Position numbers and translations under genes: made by a program
DNA from: Kitasatospora mediocidica KCTC 9733
GTDB lineage: Bacteria > Actinomycetota > Actinomycetes > Streptomycetales > Streptomycetaceae
Reading direction: 5' to 3'
DNA: 64,000 bases
Assembly (NCBI RefSeq): GCF_000744225.1
Contig: NZ_JQLN01000005.1
Location: 1,566,001-1,630,000 of the forward strand
The notes under the pieces: model-generated
What the model saw: only the letters and a program-made list of their open reading frames with translations
Told to the model about the DNA's origin: nothing
The model's database searches: none
Shown: one piece after another, positions 41,056 to 50,100 of the stretch
Position numbering within the stretch: position 1 is the stretch's first letter
Layout of the letters: every line of letters starts with the position of its first letter

Positions 41056-42887
41056 CGCTGGGCCCCCGCCCCGACCGGCGTGGCCGGCGTCGCGCAGGCG
41101 TCCGGCAGCGCGGGGCCGTCCACGAAGAGCTGGTGCCAGCGCTCCAGCATGTACAGCGTCCACAGCGCGTAGCTGTGCTCCGGACGGAACTCCGAGACGA
41201 ACGCGCGCAGCCGGTCGGGCCGGAAGTAGCCGCGCTCCAGCGACGGTTCGGCCAGCAGGGTGGACTGGATCCGCTCGCGCAGCGCTGCGCCCAGCCAGCT
41301 CTCCAGCGGCACCGCGAGCTCCTGCTTGCGGCGGTCGACGATGCCGGCCGGCAGGTAGCGCCGGGCCACCGCCTTCAGCACCGCCTTCTCGTCGCCGTCG
41401 CGCAGCTTCGTCCCCACCGGCAGGCCGGTGGCGTAGGCGATCAGCTGGTGGTCCAGGAAGGGGCTGCGGGCCTCGACGGAGTTGGCCATCGACATTCGGT
41501 CGATCTTGACCAACTGGGCGTCCGGCAGCCAGAAGTTGCAGTCGAGCTGCATCAGCCGGTCCACGGCCTGCGGGTGGCCCGCGGTCTCGGCCAGCCGCCC
41601 GCTCAGGTGGTCGGGCGGGAAGCTGCCGGGCAGCCGGTCGATGAACTCGGGGCTGTACAGCAGGGACTTGAGGCTATCGCCGACACCGTCGGCCAGCACC
41701 TTCTGGTACCGGCCCGCCAGACCCTGCGGCGCGCCGTCCGGCCCGTCGAAGGGCTTGTAGCGCTTGTAGCCGGCGAAGATCTCGTCGGAGCCGTCCCCGG
41801 TGAGCACCACCGTCACCTGCTCACGCGCCAGGCGGTACATGTAGTAGGAGGCGATCGCCGAGGGGAAGGCGTAGGGCTCGCCGGTGTGCCGCAGGATGGT
41901 GTCGGCCGCGGCCGGGGCGTCCTGCGGACGGATCAGGAAGCTGTGGTGCCGGGTGCCGAAGTGCGCGGCCACGGTGCGGGCGTGCTGCGACTCGTCGAAG
42001 GCGGCGTGCTCGAAGCCGACCGAGAAGGTGTGCAGCGGCTGCTTCAGCCGCTGGGCCGTCAGGGCCACCACCAGGCTGGAGTCCAGGCCGCCGCTGAGCA
42101 TCGCGCCGAGCGGCACCTCCGACTCCAGCCGATCCGTCACCGCCTGCTGCAGCAGCGCGTCCACCCGGTCGACGGCCTCCTCGAAATCGACCTCGTGGTC
42201 GGTCCGGGTGAAGTCGAACGCCCAGTAGCGCCAAGCGCTTTCGAGCTCACCCGGCGCGAAGGTCAGCACGGTCGCCGGTGGCACCTTGCGGACCGCGCGG
42301 AACGCGGTGCGCGGCGCCGGGACCACCCGGAAGCCCAGGTACTGGTCGATGGCGACCGGGTCGGTCCGGCGGTCGATGCCGGGGGCGGTCAGCAGCGCGG
42401 GCAGCTCGGAGGCGAACGCCACGCTCCCGTCGGCCCGCCGGCTGTAGAAGATGGGCTTCTTGCCGGCCCGGTCGGTGGCCAGCAGCAGCCGCCCGGACCG
42501 GGTGTCGTACAGGGCGATGGCGAACATGCCCTGGAGCTCCAGGACGAAGTCCGGGCCGAACTCGTCGTAGAGCACCGGGATCACATGGGCGTCGCTGGTG
42601 CCACCGATCCGGCGGCCGCGCCGCTCCAGCCTGGCGCGCAGCTCGCGGTGGTTGTAGATCTCGCCGTTGAAGACGCAGACCACCGAACGGTCCTCGGTGT
42701 AGGTCGGCTGGGACCCGTTGTCGAGGCCGACCACGGCGAGCCGGCACATCCCGAGCGCCACCTCGGCGGCGTCGTGGAACCCCGACTCGTCCGGTCCTCG
42801 ATGCCGCATCAGGGAGCAGGCCTCCCGGGCGAACGAACCCCCGGGGAGGCCGCCGCCCAACGCCGCTTCGCCGGCTATCGCGCACAT
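41052..42887 (-). CDS. asnB: Asparagine synthetase (glutamine-hydrolysing)
   Basis: The 611-aa protein starts at ATG 42887 with GGAG 9 nt upstream. The second residue is the glutaminase nucleophile cysteine (MCAIAGE). The class II amidotransferase domain (RHRGPDESG, FNGEIYNH) is followed by the synthetase domain with the PP-loop LSGGLDSS and GDGSDEIFAGYKRY. The length is normal. It is the fourth gene of the diaminopropionate operon. It may amidate aspartate or a pathway carboxylate. The intact glutaminase cysteine argues against a beta-lactam synthetase. Confidence 0.9.
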   Translation of the reverse strand: MCAIAGEAALGGGLPGGSFAREACSLMRHRGPDESGFHDAAEVALGMCRLAVVGLDNGSQPTYTEDRSVVCVFNGEIYNHRELRARLERRGRRIGGTSDAHVIPVLYDEFGPDFVLELQGMFAIALYDTRSGRLLLATDRAGKKPIFYSRRADGSVAFASELPALLTAPGIDRRTDPVAIDQYLGFRVVPAPRTAFRAVRKVPPATVLTFAPGELESAWRYWAFDFTRTDHEVDFEEAVDRVDALLQQAVTDRLESEVPLGAMLSGGLDSSLVVALTAQRLKQPLHTFSVGFEHAAFDESQHARTVAAHFGTRHHSFLIRPQDAPAAADTILRHTGEPYAFPSAIASYYMYRLAREQVTVVLTGDGSDEIFAGYKRYKPFDGPDGAPQGLAGRYQKVLADGVGDSLKSLLYSPEFIDRLPGSFPPDHLSGRLAETAGHPQAVDRLMQLDCNFWLPDAQLVKIDRMSMANSVEARSPFLDHQLIAYATGLPVGTKLRDGDEKAVLKAVARRYLPAGIVDRRKQELAVPLESWLGAALRERIQSTLLAEPSLERGYFRPDRLRAFVSEFRPEHSYALWTLYMLERWHQLFVDGPALPDACATPATPVGAGAQR

Positions 42888-42890
42888 GGG

Positions 42891-44141
42891 TCAGATCTCC
42901 TGGAGGTTGAAGCGCCGCTTGGCGTGGTTCGAGCGCAGCTGGTCGACGCGGACGGCGGTGACCCGCAGGTCGTTCACCAGGCCCGAGTCGATCATCTGGG
43001 CGACGTCGGGCGAGGCGTCCCGGATCAGGGCGCGCACGGCGCCGAGCTGATCACCGGTCACCTGGTCTGCCACCACCCGGATCTCCAGGCCGCCGGAGGT
43101 GACCACCTCGAAGGCGCGGCTGGGGAAGACCTCGGCCATGGCCTGGCACAGGTCGTGGTTGCTGATCCGCTCCCCGTGCTTGAAGTCGCCGCCGAAGCGG
43201 CCGTCGATGCGCTCGAAGGCCTGCACCGTCCGCCCGCGCCAGGTGATCGTGCGCAGCCCGACGATGACGTCGCCGGTGACGTAGCGCACCGCCGGAAAGT
43301 ACTGCCGGGTCAGCGAGGTGAGCAGCAGGATGCCGTCGCCCGGCCGGGTGGCCGGGGCCGTGCTGTCGCCGTAGAGCTCCGCGGGCGCGATCACCTCGGG
43401 CAGGATGTGGTCGTGGAAGTGGTAGAGGCCGGTCTCCTCGCAGGAGTAGGCGATCGCCCCGATCTCGATGCTGCCGAACACGTCCAGCACATCGGCGGTG
43501 CTCAGGCCGAAGCGCTCGGCGACCCGGCGGCGCCAGGCGGCCGGCGCCAGGTCTCCGACCACCATGATCCTGCGCGGTGTGATGGTCAGCGGTTCGGGGG
43601 ACTGCAGCAGCCGGTCCAGGATCATCGGCATGGTGAACAGGACGTCCGGGCGCCAGGCGTTGAGCTTGGCGATGTGCTCGTGGATCGGGCTCTGGAAGTC
43701 GATGTCGCGGGCGTCGAAGCCCATCTCCTCGAAGATCCGGCGGGCCGAGGCCGCCGCGTGGCCGGTGCCGAGGTCGGCCACGGCGACCTCGCCGGGGCGC
43801 ACCTCGCCCAGGAAGTCCGCGAACAGGGCCTTGCGCTGGGCGACGTAGGCGTCGTCGTCGGCCGGGGCGTAGAGGATCCGCTTGCGGCGGCCGGTGGCGG
43901 TGCCGGAGGTGTGGAAGGCCTCCGCCTGCGGCAGGTCGGTGTGGTCCGCCTCGTAGTAGTGGGCGCTCAGGACCCGCTCGTCGATCAGCGGCAGTTCGGC
44001 CAGGGCGGTGACCGGGCCGCCGGTGCGGGCCCGCACCAGCTCGCCGTACCAGGGGAACCGCTCGGCGTACTGGTCGAGCAGCAGGGCCAGCGTGTCGGCC
44101 GTGCCGTACAGGGGGCCGGTCTCGGCCAGGGTTGTCGTCAT
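42891..44141 (-). CDS. PaaK-like AMP-forming ligase
   Basis: The 416-aa protein resembles phenylacetate-CoA ligase and coenzyme F390 synthetase. It has the P-loop FHTSGTATGRRKRILY, an FGSIEIGAIAYSC motif in place of YGSTE, and a conserved YVTGDVI segment. No carrier domain is attached. It lies between asnB (3 nt) and sbnB (17 nt) and is thus part of the operon. It should adenylate a carboxylic acid for transfer to CoA, to a carrier elsewhere, or directly to an amine. The acid cannot be named from the sequence. Confidence 0.82.
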   Translation of the reverse strand: MTTTLAETGPLYGTADTLALLLDQYAERFPWYGELVRARTGGPVTALAELPLIDERVLSAHYYEADHTDLPQAEAFHTSGTATGRRKRILYAPADDDAYVAQRKALFADFLGEVRPGEVAVADLGTGHAAASARRIFEEMGFDARDIDFQSPIHEHIAKLNAWRPDVLFTMPMILDRLLQSPEPLTITPRRIMVVGDLAPAAWRRRVAERFGLSTADVLDVFGSIEIGAIAYSCEETGLYHFHDHILPEVIAPAELYGDSTAPATRPGDGILLLTSLTRQYFPAVRYVTGDVIVGLRTITWRGRTVQAFERIDGRFGGDFKHGERISNHDLCQAMAEVFPSRAFEVVTSGGLEIRVVADQVTGDQLGAVRALIRDASPDVAQMIDSGLVNDLRVTAVRVDQLRSNHAKRRFNLQEI

Positions 44142-44158
44142 GTCCGTTGCTCCGCCGC

Positions 44159-45166
44159 TCAGTTCCAGCGCTCGGTCTCGCCGAAGAAGTCCGGGACGCG
44201 GTGCGCGGTCCCCTGTTCCAGGGCCTGGGAATGGATGTGGGCGCCGACCGCGAGGTCGAGGACGCCGAGGCCGAACGGCGAGAAGATCTTCGGCTTGTCG
44301 TCGCCGAGGGTGATCTCGCCCCGGATCAGCTGGGCCAGCGTGCCGTCGATGAAGTCCTGGTGGCCGTACCGCTGGACCGCCAGGTGCGGGGAGGTGCCGG
44401 CGGTCAGGCAGTGCTCGACGTCGTCGAGGACGTTGTACGACTCGGCGATGATCTCCGGGCCGATGTCGCGCAGCGAGACGTTCAGCACGACCTGGCCGGC
44501 CGCGAAGCTGCCCGGCTCGGTGACGTACGGCTCGCCCGCCGTGGTGGCGAAGACCACCACGTCCGCGCCGGCGACCGCCTCGGTGAGGGAGTCGACGCTC
44601 TCGGCCTGCCCGCCGGTCGCGTTGATGTGCCGGACGAGGGCGGCGCCGTACTCGGGCGCGCGGTCGTGGACGGCGAAGGTGCCGACCGTCCAGCCGTCGG
44701 CGGTGAAGAACTCCACGATGTTGCGGGCGATGATCCCGGCGCCGATCACGGCGATCCGCTCCGCCCGGCGGCCGCCCAGCAGCTCCTTGGCGCCCAGGAC
44801 GGCCGAGGCCGCCGTCCGGGCCGCGCTGATCTGCGAGGCCTCCAGGCAGGCGAAGGGGTAGCCGGTGGCGTAGTCGTTCAGCAGCAGCACCGCGGAGGCG
44901 CGCGGCACGTTGTTCGCGATGTTGTCGGGGAAGCTCCCGATCCACTTCAGCCCGGCCACCTGGCAGTCGCCGCCGAGGAAGGCGGGCAGCGCGATGATGC
45001 GGGAGTTCGGCCGCTCCGGGAAGCGCAGGAAATAGCTGTTGGGGTTGACCGAGTCCCCCTGGTGGTGGGTCAGGTAGGCCTGCCGGACGATCGCGGAGAT
45101 CTCCTTGCGGGACTCGGCCACGATCCGCCGGACGGCGACACCGCCGACGACGTCGAATTCAAACAA
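44159..45166 (-). CDS. sbnB: SbnB: ACEGA dehydrogenase for diaminopropionate
   Basis: The start codon appears to be TTG 45166, with GGAG 9 nt upstream, one base after the sbnA stop. The 335-aa protein belongs to the ornithine cyclodeaminase family. It has the dinucleotide motif IAVIGAGIIA, GDSVNPNSYFLRFP near the N-terminus and KWIGSFPDN. The adjacent sbnA gene identifies it as SbnB. SbnB oxidatively cleaves N-(1-amino-1-carboxyl-2-ethyl)-glutamate to L-2,3-diaminopropionate and 2-oxoglutarate. Confidence 0.92.
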   Translation of the reverse strand: MFEFDVVGGVAVRRIVAESRKEISAIVRQAYLTHHQGDSVNPNSYFLRFPERPNSRIIALPAFLGGDCQVAGLKWIGSFPDNIANNVPRASAVLLLNDYATGYPFACLEASQISAARTAASAVLGAKELLGGRRAERIAVIGAGIIARNIVEFFTADGWTVGTFAVHDRAPEYGAALVRHINATGGQAESVDSLTEAVAGADVVVFATTAGEPYVTEPGSFAAGQVVLNVSLRDIGPEIIAESYNVLDDVEHCLTAGTSPHLAVQRYGHQDFIDGTLAQLIRGEITLGDDKPKIFSPFGLGVLDLAVGAHIHSQALEQGTAHRVPDFFGETERWN

Positions 45167-45167
45167 C

Positions 45168-46166
45168 TCAGCTCACTCCTTCGGCGGCGATCGGGTCGCC
45201 GGCCACGTGTACGGGGACGGTCTGCGGCAGCTCGAAGCGGGCGGCCACCCAGTCGTCGCTGTAGACCGTCTCCAGATAGCGCTCGCCCAGGTCGGGCGAG
45301 ATGGCGACCACGCGCGCGCCGGGGGGGATCACCGGCGCGCTGCGCAGCACCGCGGACAGCACGGACCCCGTGGAGCCGCCGACCGCGAGGCCGCGTTCCC
45401 GGGCCAGCAGGCGGCAGGTCCGCACCGCCTCGGCCTCGGGGATCATGATCACGTCGTCGACGGCGTCGGGACGGCAGAGCTCCGGCCGACGGCTGGTGCC
45501 CAGCCCGGGGATGTGCCGACGGCCCGGGGGCCCGCCGAACGTCACCGATCCCTCGGTGTCCACGGCGATGATCCGGGTGTGCGGGGAGAACCTGCGGAAG
45601 TACTGCACGCAGCCCATCAGGGTTCCGGTGGTCCCGGCCCCGACGAACAGCTGGTCGACCCGGCCGAATTCCCGCAGAACGGACGCCGCGGTGGTCGCGG
45701 AGTGCGCCTGCGGATTGGCCGGGTTCTCGTACTGGTTCAACCAGACGAGATCCGGGTCGACGGCCAGCCGGGTTTTGATGTAGTCGATCCTGGTCCCCAG
45801 GAAACCGCCGTTCGCGTCCCGCTGGTCCACCATGACCACCTGCGCGCCGAGCGCCCGGATCATTCCCAGGCTCTGCGGCGAGACATTGGGGTCGGTGACG
45901 CAGGTGAAGGCGTATCCCTTGCTGGCCGCGATCAGGCTCAGCGCGATACCCAGGCTGCCCGACGAGGATTCGATGATCCGGCCGCCCGGCCTGAGCAGGC
46001 CCCGGCGCTCGGCGTCGGCGACCAGGCCGAGCGCGGCCTTCGCCTTGATCGAGCCCGCCGGATTCAGCCCTTCGAGCTTCAGGAACAGCTCGGCGTCGGC
46101 CAGGAGGCCGTCCATGCGCAAAAATATGTCGTCGAGAATAATCTCGTGAACGCGCTCGAAGATCAT
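45168..46166 (-). CDS. sbnA: SbnA: ACEGA synthase for diaminopropionate
   Basis: The 332-aa protein starts at ATG 46166 with AGGAG 4 nt upstream; ATG 46187 is less well placed. It is a cysteine-synthase-like PLP enzyme: KLEGLNPAGSIKAKAA contains the PLP lysine, ESSSGSLGIALS binds the substrate carboxylate, and GAGTTGTLMG binds the phosphate. SbnA joins O-phosphoserine and glutamate. It is the first gene of the minus-strand arm, so its promoter lies in the 234-bp gap before the beta-hydroxylase gene. Confidence 0.92.
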   Translation of the reverse strand: MIFERVHEIILDDIFLRMDGLLADAELFLKLEGLNPAGSIKAKAALGLVADAERRGLLRPGGRIIESSSGSLGIALSLIAASKGYAFTCVTDPNVSPQSLGMIRALGAQVVMVDQRDANGGFLGTRIDYIKTRLAVDPDLVWLNQYENPANPQAHSATTAASVLREFGRVDQLFVGAGTTGTLMGCVQYFRRFSPHTRIIAVDTEGSVTFGGPPGRRHIPGLGTSRRPELCRPDAVDDVIMIPEAEAVRTCRLLARERGLAVGGSTGSVLSAVLRSAPVIPPGARVVAISPDLGERYLETVYSDDWVAARFELPQTVPVHVAGDPIAAEGVS

Positions 46167-46249
46167 TCCACTCCTGTGCCGTTCCACACCTGTCGTGCCA
46201 GAAACCTAGGCCAATCCTTCGGCTCGGCGGAAATGCCGGGTCGGGAGCG

Positions 46250-46312
46250 TTCATGCCGCTGTGGAATGAGTCCCCGAGCGGCCTTCGAGCATTGATGCGG
46301 GAACGGCATGAA
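46250..46312. promoter_or_regulatory. Widely spaced 9-bp inverted repeat
   Basis: TTCATGCCG at 46250-46258 and CGGCATGAA at 46304-46312 are exact reverse complements separated by 45 bp. They lie in the divergent region between sbnA and the beta-hydroxylase gene. The centre-to-centre distance of 54 bp is about five helical turns, which would suit two regulator dimers on one face of the DNA. A CCTAG element sits near each gene start. Confidence 0.4.
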
Positions 46313-46400
46313 TCCGCGTGAATCGCTATTTCCCGGGGGCGTCGGTCTCTGCCTAGCATCCGAAAGGCTTCTGCTCGCCGAACCTCTGGGAGGGACGATC

Positions 46401-47393
46401 ATGACGATTACCGAGGCACTGACGGTGCCGATGCCGGCCGAGGCGGCCCGACTGGCCGGCACCTTCGACGTGGCCCGCCTGCTCGCCGAACTGGAGGTCG
46501 TGCGAAGCCACCGCTGGGACCTCCAGCGGGTCTACGGGGACGCGGTGGGCGACAGCGCCGAGGTCGACTGGCGGGTGCTCTCGCTGCGCAGCCAGGGCGG
46601 CGACGGCACCCGCACCGACCCCGGCGGCCCGGGCCTGGAGGACTTCGCCGACACCGAGTGGCTGGCGCACATCCCCTATACCCGCTCGATCCTCGCCGCG
46701 CTCCCCGCGCCGCTGCGGGCGGTGCGCTTCATGGCGCTCGGTCCGGGCGCCGTCGGGGTCCGGCACCGCGACCCGATGGTGGGCCCGACCTGGGGCCGGG
46801 CCCGGCTGCACATCCCGCTGACCACCAACCCGGGCGCCGTGGTGGAGCTCGACGGCGTCGAACACCGCTGGCAGCCGGGCGAGTTCTGGTTCGGCGACTT
46901 CAACCGGATGCATTCGGTGTGGAACAGCGGCAGTGAGCCGCGGGTCCACATGGTGATCGACTGCCACCTGGTCCCGGAGCTGGCCGAGGTGTTCCCGGCC
47001 GACTGGAGCGCGTACTTCGAGCACGGCGACGTGCTCTTCCACCGCCCGGAGAACCCGCTGCAGGCCGCCGAACTCGCCGCCCTGCCGGCCGCGTTCGACC
47101 TCCCGGCCGCCTTCGTCGACTGGGAGCGGACCGGCGACCCCTTCGCCGGCGCCGAGCAGCCGCAGGCCACGGTCACCGTCGAGCTGGTCGGGGACGCCCT
47201 GGAGCTCCAGGTCGCCGGGGGCCGACGGCTGCGCCTGGTGCACGTGGCCGACCGGGAGTTCCGCTTCGCCGGCTGGACCCAGGAACGCACCGTGCAGTTG
47301 CTCACCGACCGGCCGCAGCCGGCCGTGCTGCTGCGCAGCCGGGCCGGGCGCACCGTGCGCGAGCTGACCGTACCCGCCCGGCCGACCGCGTAG
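46401..47393 (+). CDS. Aspartyl/asparaginyl beta-hydroxylase-like dioxygenase
   Basis: The 330-aa protein starts at ATG 46401, seven nt after GGAGGG. The N-terminal two thirds match the Asp/Asn beta-hydroxylase family: RHRDP (His122 and Asp124 near the iron), LHIPLTTNPGA, FWFGDFNRMHSVWN (His171) and RVHMVID (His183). These are Fe(II)/2-oxoglutarate enzymes that often hydroxylate Asp or Asn in natural products. The last 120 residues form an extra domain I do not recognise. It heads the plus-strand arm of the diaminopropionate cluster. Confidence 0.85.
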   Translation: MTITEALTVPMPAEAARLAGTFDVARLLAELEVVRSHRWDLQRVYGDAVGDSAEVDWRVLSLRSQGGDGTRTDPGGPGLEDFADTEWLAHIPYTRSILAALPAPLRAVRFMALGPGAVGVRHRDPMVGPTWGRARLHIPLTTNPGAVVELDGVEHRWQPGEFWFGDFNRMHSVWNSGSEPRVHMVIDCHLVPELAEVFPADWSAYFEHGDVLFHRPENPLQAAELAALPAAFDLPAAFVDWERTGDPFAGAEQPQATVTVELVGDALELQVAGGRRLRLVHVADREFRFAGWTQERTVQLLTDRPQPAVLLRSRAGRTVRELTVPARPTA

Positions 47394-47423
47394 CACCGGG
47401 GCAACCCGTAGAGAGGGAGATTG

Positions 47424-48755
47424 ATGGGAGCCGTGTCGCACGACTGCGCCGGAGCGCGCCGCGACGAGGGCGGCGCGGGTGGGCCCGAGCTGCCCCCGGA
47501 GTTCGCCGCACCCACCGGTGCCGTCGCCCCGGAGGTCTGGGACCGGCTGGCCGGACCGCACTTCTACTCCTCGGCGGGTTCGCTGGCGATGGCCGCCCGG
47601 GACCGGCAGGGCATCACGGGCGCGGTGCACGCCGGTCCCGCCGACGCCCCGGACGCCGCCGTCGCGGTGACCGCGCTGCGCGACGAGCGCGGTGGCGCCA
47701 ACGGCTGGGCGGACATCCTCACCGCCCGCGGTCTGCCCGCCCCCGCGCAGCGGGCGCTGATGGTCGGACCGCGCCGCGGCTACCAGAGCCATCTGCTGCC
47801 CGGCGCCGCGGCGACCCGGGAGCAGGCCGCCGCCCTGCTGCTGCCCCGGCTGCGGGCGACCGCCGCCGACCCGGGCCTGCGCGCCGCGCTCGGCGGCGAC
47901 GCCACCGGGACCGCCGGCACCGCGCTGCCCTGCGTGGCGATGCACACCAGCGCCGCCGACCTGGCGGCCCTGCGGTCCGCCGGGGTGGACACCCCGCCGG
48001 TCCTGGTCCATCTCGACGCCTGGCTCCCGGTGCGGCCCGGCGGCTGGGAGGGGTACCTGGCCGGGCAGCCGTCGCGCCGCCGTTCGCTGATCCGCAAGGA
48101 GCGCCGGCGCTTCGCGGAGAGCGGCCTGCGGGTCGAGCGGCTGCCGCTGACCGCCTGCGCGGACGAGGCCGCCCTCCTGCTCGCGCAGACCGGCAGGCGC
48201 TACGGCGGCACCGTCGACCCGGTCGCGTTGGCCGCCGAGTTCCGCTTGCAGGAGACCCTGCTGGGCGTGCCGGGCGAGGTGCTGCTCTGCCGGGACCAGG
48301 ACGGCCGCGCGATCGGCTTCAGCCTGCTCTACCACTGGGGCGACACCTTCTACCTGCGGGCGGCGGGCTTCGACTACGACCGGCTCCCCGGGGTGACGGA
48401 GTACTTCAACCTGGTCTACTACCTGCCCCTGGAGATCGCCGCCGAGCGCGGCGCCCGCTGGCTGCACGCCGGTATCAAGGCCAGCCAGGCCAAGGCCATG
48501 CGCGGCGCGGAACTGCGCGGACTGTGGCTGCTCGACCTCAGTCCCGACAGCCCGCTGCACGGCCGGGAGCAGCAGGTGCACCGCGCCAACCAGGCGTTCC
48601 TGGCCGCCCAGGCGGGCGAGTCCGAGGCCGTGGCGCGTGCCCTGAGCGCCGACCTGCGGGCCGAGTTCGCGGACACCCTGACGGACCTGACGGCGCAAGG
48701 CCCGACGCCTCCGACGCCCCCGACGACCCCTGACCGGAAGCACGCCGATGTCTGA
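47424..48755 (+). CDS. FemAB/GNAT-fold acyltransferase-like protein
   Basis: ATG 47424 is preceded by GGGAG. The 443-aa protein has the layout of the peptidogalycan/FemAB-like GNAT family: a YLAGQPSRRRSLIRKERRRF segment near residue 215, GFSLLYHWGDTFYLRAAGFDY and a late LHAGIKASQAKAMRGAE motif. Relatives transfer aminoacyl or acyl groups to amines. In a cluster with an ATP-grasp ligase and no NRPS, it may make one amide bond. The donor is unknown. It overlaps the ATP-grasp gene by 8 bp. Confidence 0.72.
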   Translation: MGAVSHDCAGARRDEGGAGGPELPPEFAAPTGAVAPEVWDRLAGPHFYSSAGSLAMAARDRQGITGAVHAGPADAPDAAVAVTALRDERGGANGWADILTARGLPAPAQRALMVGPRRGYQSHLLPGAAATREQAAALLLPRLRATAADPGLRAALGGDATGTAGTALPCVAMHTSAADLAALRSAGVDTPPVLVHLDAWLPVRPGGWEGYLAGQPSRRRSLIRKERRRFAESGLRVERLPLTACADEAALLLAQTGRRYGGTVDPVALAAEFRLQETLLGVPGEVLLCRDQDGRAIGFSLLYHWGDTFYLRAAGFDYDRLPGVTEYFNLVYYLPLEIAAERGARWLHAGIKASQAKAMRGAELRGLWLLDLSPDSPLHGREQQVHRANQAFLAAQAGESEAVARALSADLRAEFADTLTDLTAQGPTPPTPPTTPDRKHADV

Positions 48756-50100
48756 GCCGACCACCGCGGGCCCCCGCCCCGCCGTCCTGATCGTGACCGA
48801 TCTGGTCATCCTGTCCCGGCACTACCGGCTGATCGACGAGGCCCGGCGGCGCGGGCTGGTGCCGCTGGCCGTCTTCGGCCCCGAGACGCCCGCCGACCGG
48901 CTCGCGGCCCATCGGGCCGACCCGGACCACCCGCTCGCCGCACTGGCGGAGGTGGTCCACGTCGCCGACTGCTCGCTGGACACCCTGCTGCCCGCGATCC
49001 AGCCGCTGCTGGCCCGCTACGAGGTCCGGGCGGTGGTCAACTGCGGCGAGGTGTTCGTCGAGGCGGCCGGGACGATCGCCGAGTGCCTGGGCCTGCCCGG
49101 ACCGGGGGCGCACGCCGCCCGGGTCTGCCGCAACAAGCTGCTCCAGCGGGTCGCGGCACCGGCGCTGTCGCCGCGCTGGACGGTGCTGCACCCGGCCGGC
49201 CGGGCCGCGGCGGCCGACTGGAGGGTCTTCCCCGCCGTGCTCAAGCCGGTGGCCCGGATGTCCAGTTCCGGGGTCCAGCGGATCGACGGGCCCGCGCAGC
49301 TGGTGGACGCCGTGCGGACCTATCCGGCGGACGAGGTGCTGTTGGTCGAGCAGCTGGTGTCGGGCCCGGAGTACTCGGTGGAGTCCCTGGTGCACCAGGG
49401 ACAGCTGGTCTGGTCGGGCGTCACCGCGAAGCGGACCACCGAGGAGGCGGGCCGGTTCTTCGCCGAGACCGGCCACCGCTCCCCGGCGCCGGGGCTGGCC
49501 GAGGCCGACCGGCGGATCCTGCTCCAGGCCAACGCCGAGCTGCTGGAGGCCGTCCACTTCGACAGCGGCATGACGCACGCCGAGTTCCGCCTGCACGAGG
49601 GCCGGGCGGTGCTGATGGAGGTGGCCGGCCGCCCGCCCGGCGGCGCGATCGCCAAGCTCTGGCAGCTCACCGGCGAGATCGAGGTCGAGCCGGCCCTGCT
49701 GGATCTGATGCTGGGGTGCCGGCCGGCGGCCGGCCCGGCCCGGCGGCAGGCGGCCCAGCTCTACCTGGACCATCCGCACGGCGTGCTGCGCGGGGTCGGG
49801 TCGGGGCCGGACGTCCCGGTCGCCTGGGTGACCGAGGACGGCCGCTGGCCGGAGTTCGACGCCGCTGCGGCCGACCACCCGGCGCGCTGCCACGCGGTGG
49901 TGGTCACCAAGTCGCGCGGCGACCTGCTGGGCGACCAGGTGAGCAACGGCGACCGCGCGGTCTCGGTCATCGTCGACTGCCCGCTCGACGGGGACCTCGA
50001 CGCGGTCGCCGACCGTTTCGCCGCCGCCGTGCGGATCGACGCGGACCCGCCGTCCGCCGTCCCCGGCACGCTCCGGGACAGAGCGGAGGCGACGGTATGA
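48748..50100 (+). CDS. ATP-grasp carboxylate-amine ligase
   Basis: The 450-aa protein has an ATP-grasp core: FPAVLKPVARMSSSGVQRI (ATP-binding lysine and glycine-rich loop), VLLVEQLVSGPEYSVESL, and the metal-binding MTHAEFRLHEGRAVLMEVAGRPPGG. The N-terminal domain begins AVLIVTDLVILSRHYRLI. It resembles the amino-acid and dipeptide ligases that form peptide bonds outside NRPS systems. It overlaps the upstream and downstream genes. It is the best candidate for coupling diaminopropionate to another amino acid here. Confidence 0.88.
   Translation: MSEPTTAGPRPAVLIVTDLVILSRHYRLIDEARRRGLVPLAVFGPETPADRLAAHRADPDHPLAALAEVVHVADCSLDTLLPAIQPLLARYEVRAVVNCGEVFVEAAGTIAECLGLPGPGAHAARVCRNKLLQRVAAPALSPRWTVLHPAGRAAAADWRVFPAVLKPVARMSSSGVQRIDGPAQLVDAVRTYPADEVLLVEQLVSGPEYSVESLVHQGQLVWSGVTAKRTTEEAGRFFAETGHRSPAPGLAEADRRILLQANAELLEAVHFDSGMTHAEFRLHEGRAVLMEVAGRPPGGAIAKLWQLTGEIEVEPALLDLMLGCRPAAGPARRQAAQLYLDHPHGVLRGVGSGPDVPVAWVTEDGRWPEFDAAAADHPARCHAVVVTKSRGDLLGDQVSNGDRAVSVIVDCPLDGDLDAVADRFAAAVRIDADPPSAVPGTLRDRAEATV

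Noticed and set aside
41052..42887. Beta-lactam synthetase
   Set aside because: The glutaminase cysteine at position 2 and the full amidotransferase domain are kept, as in true asparagine synthetases; beta-lactam synthetases lack that activity.
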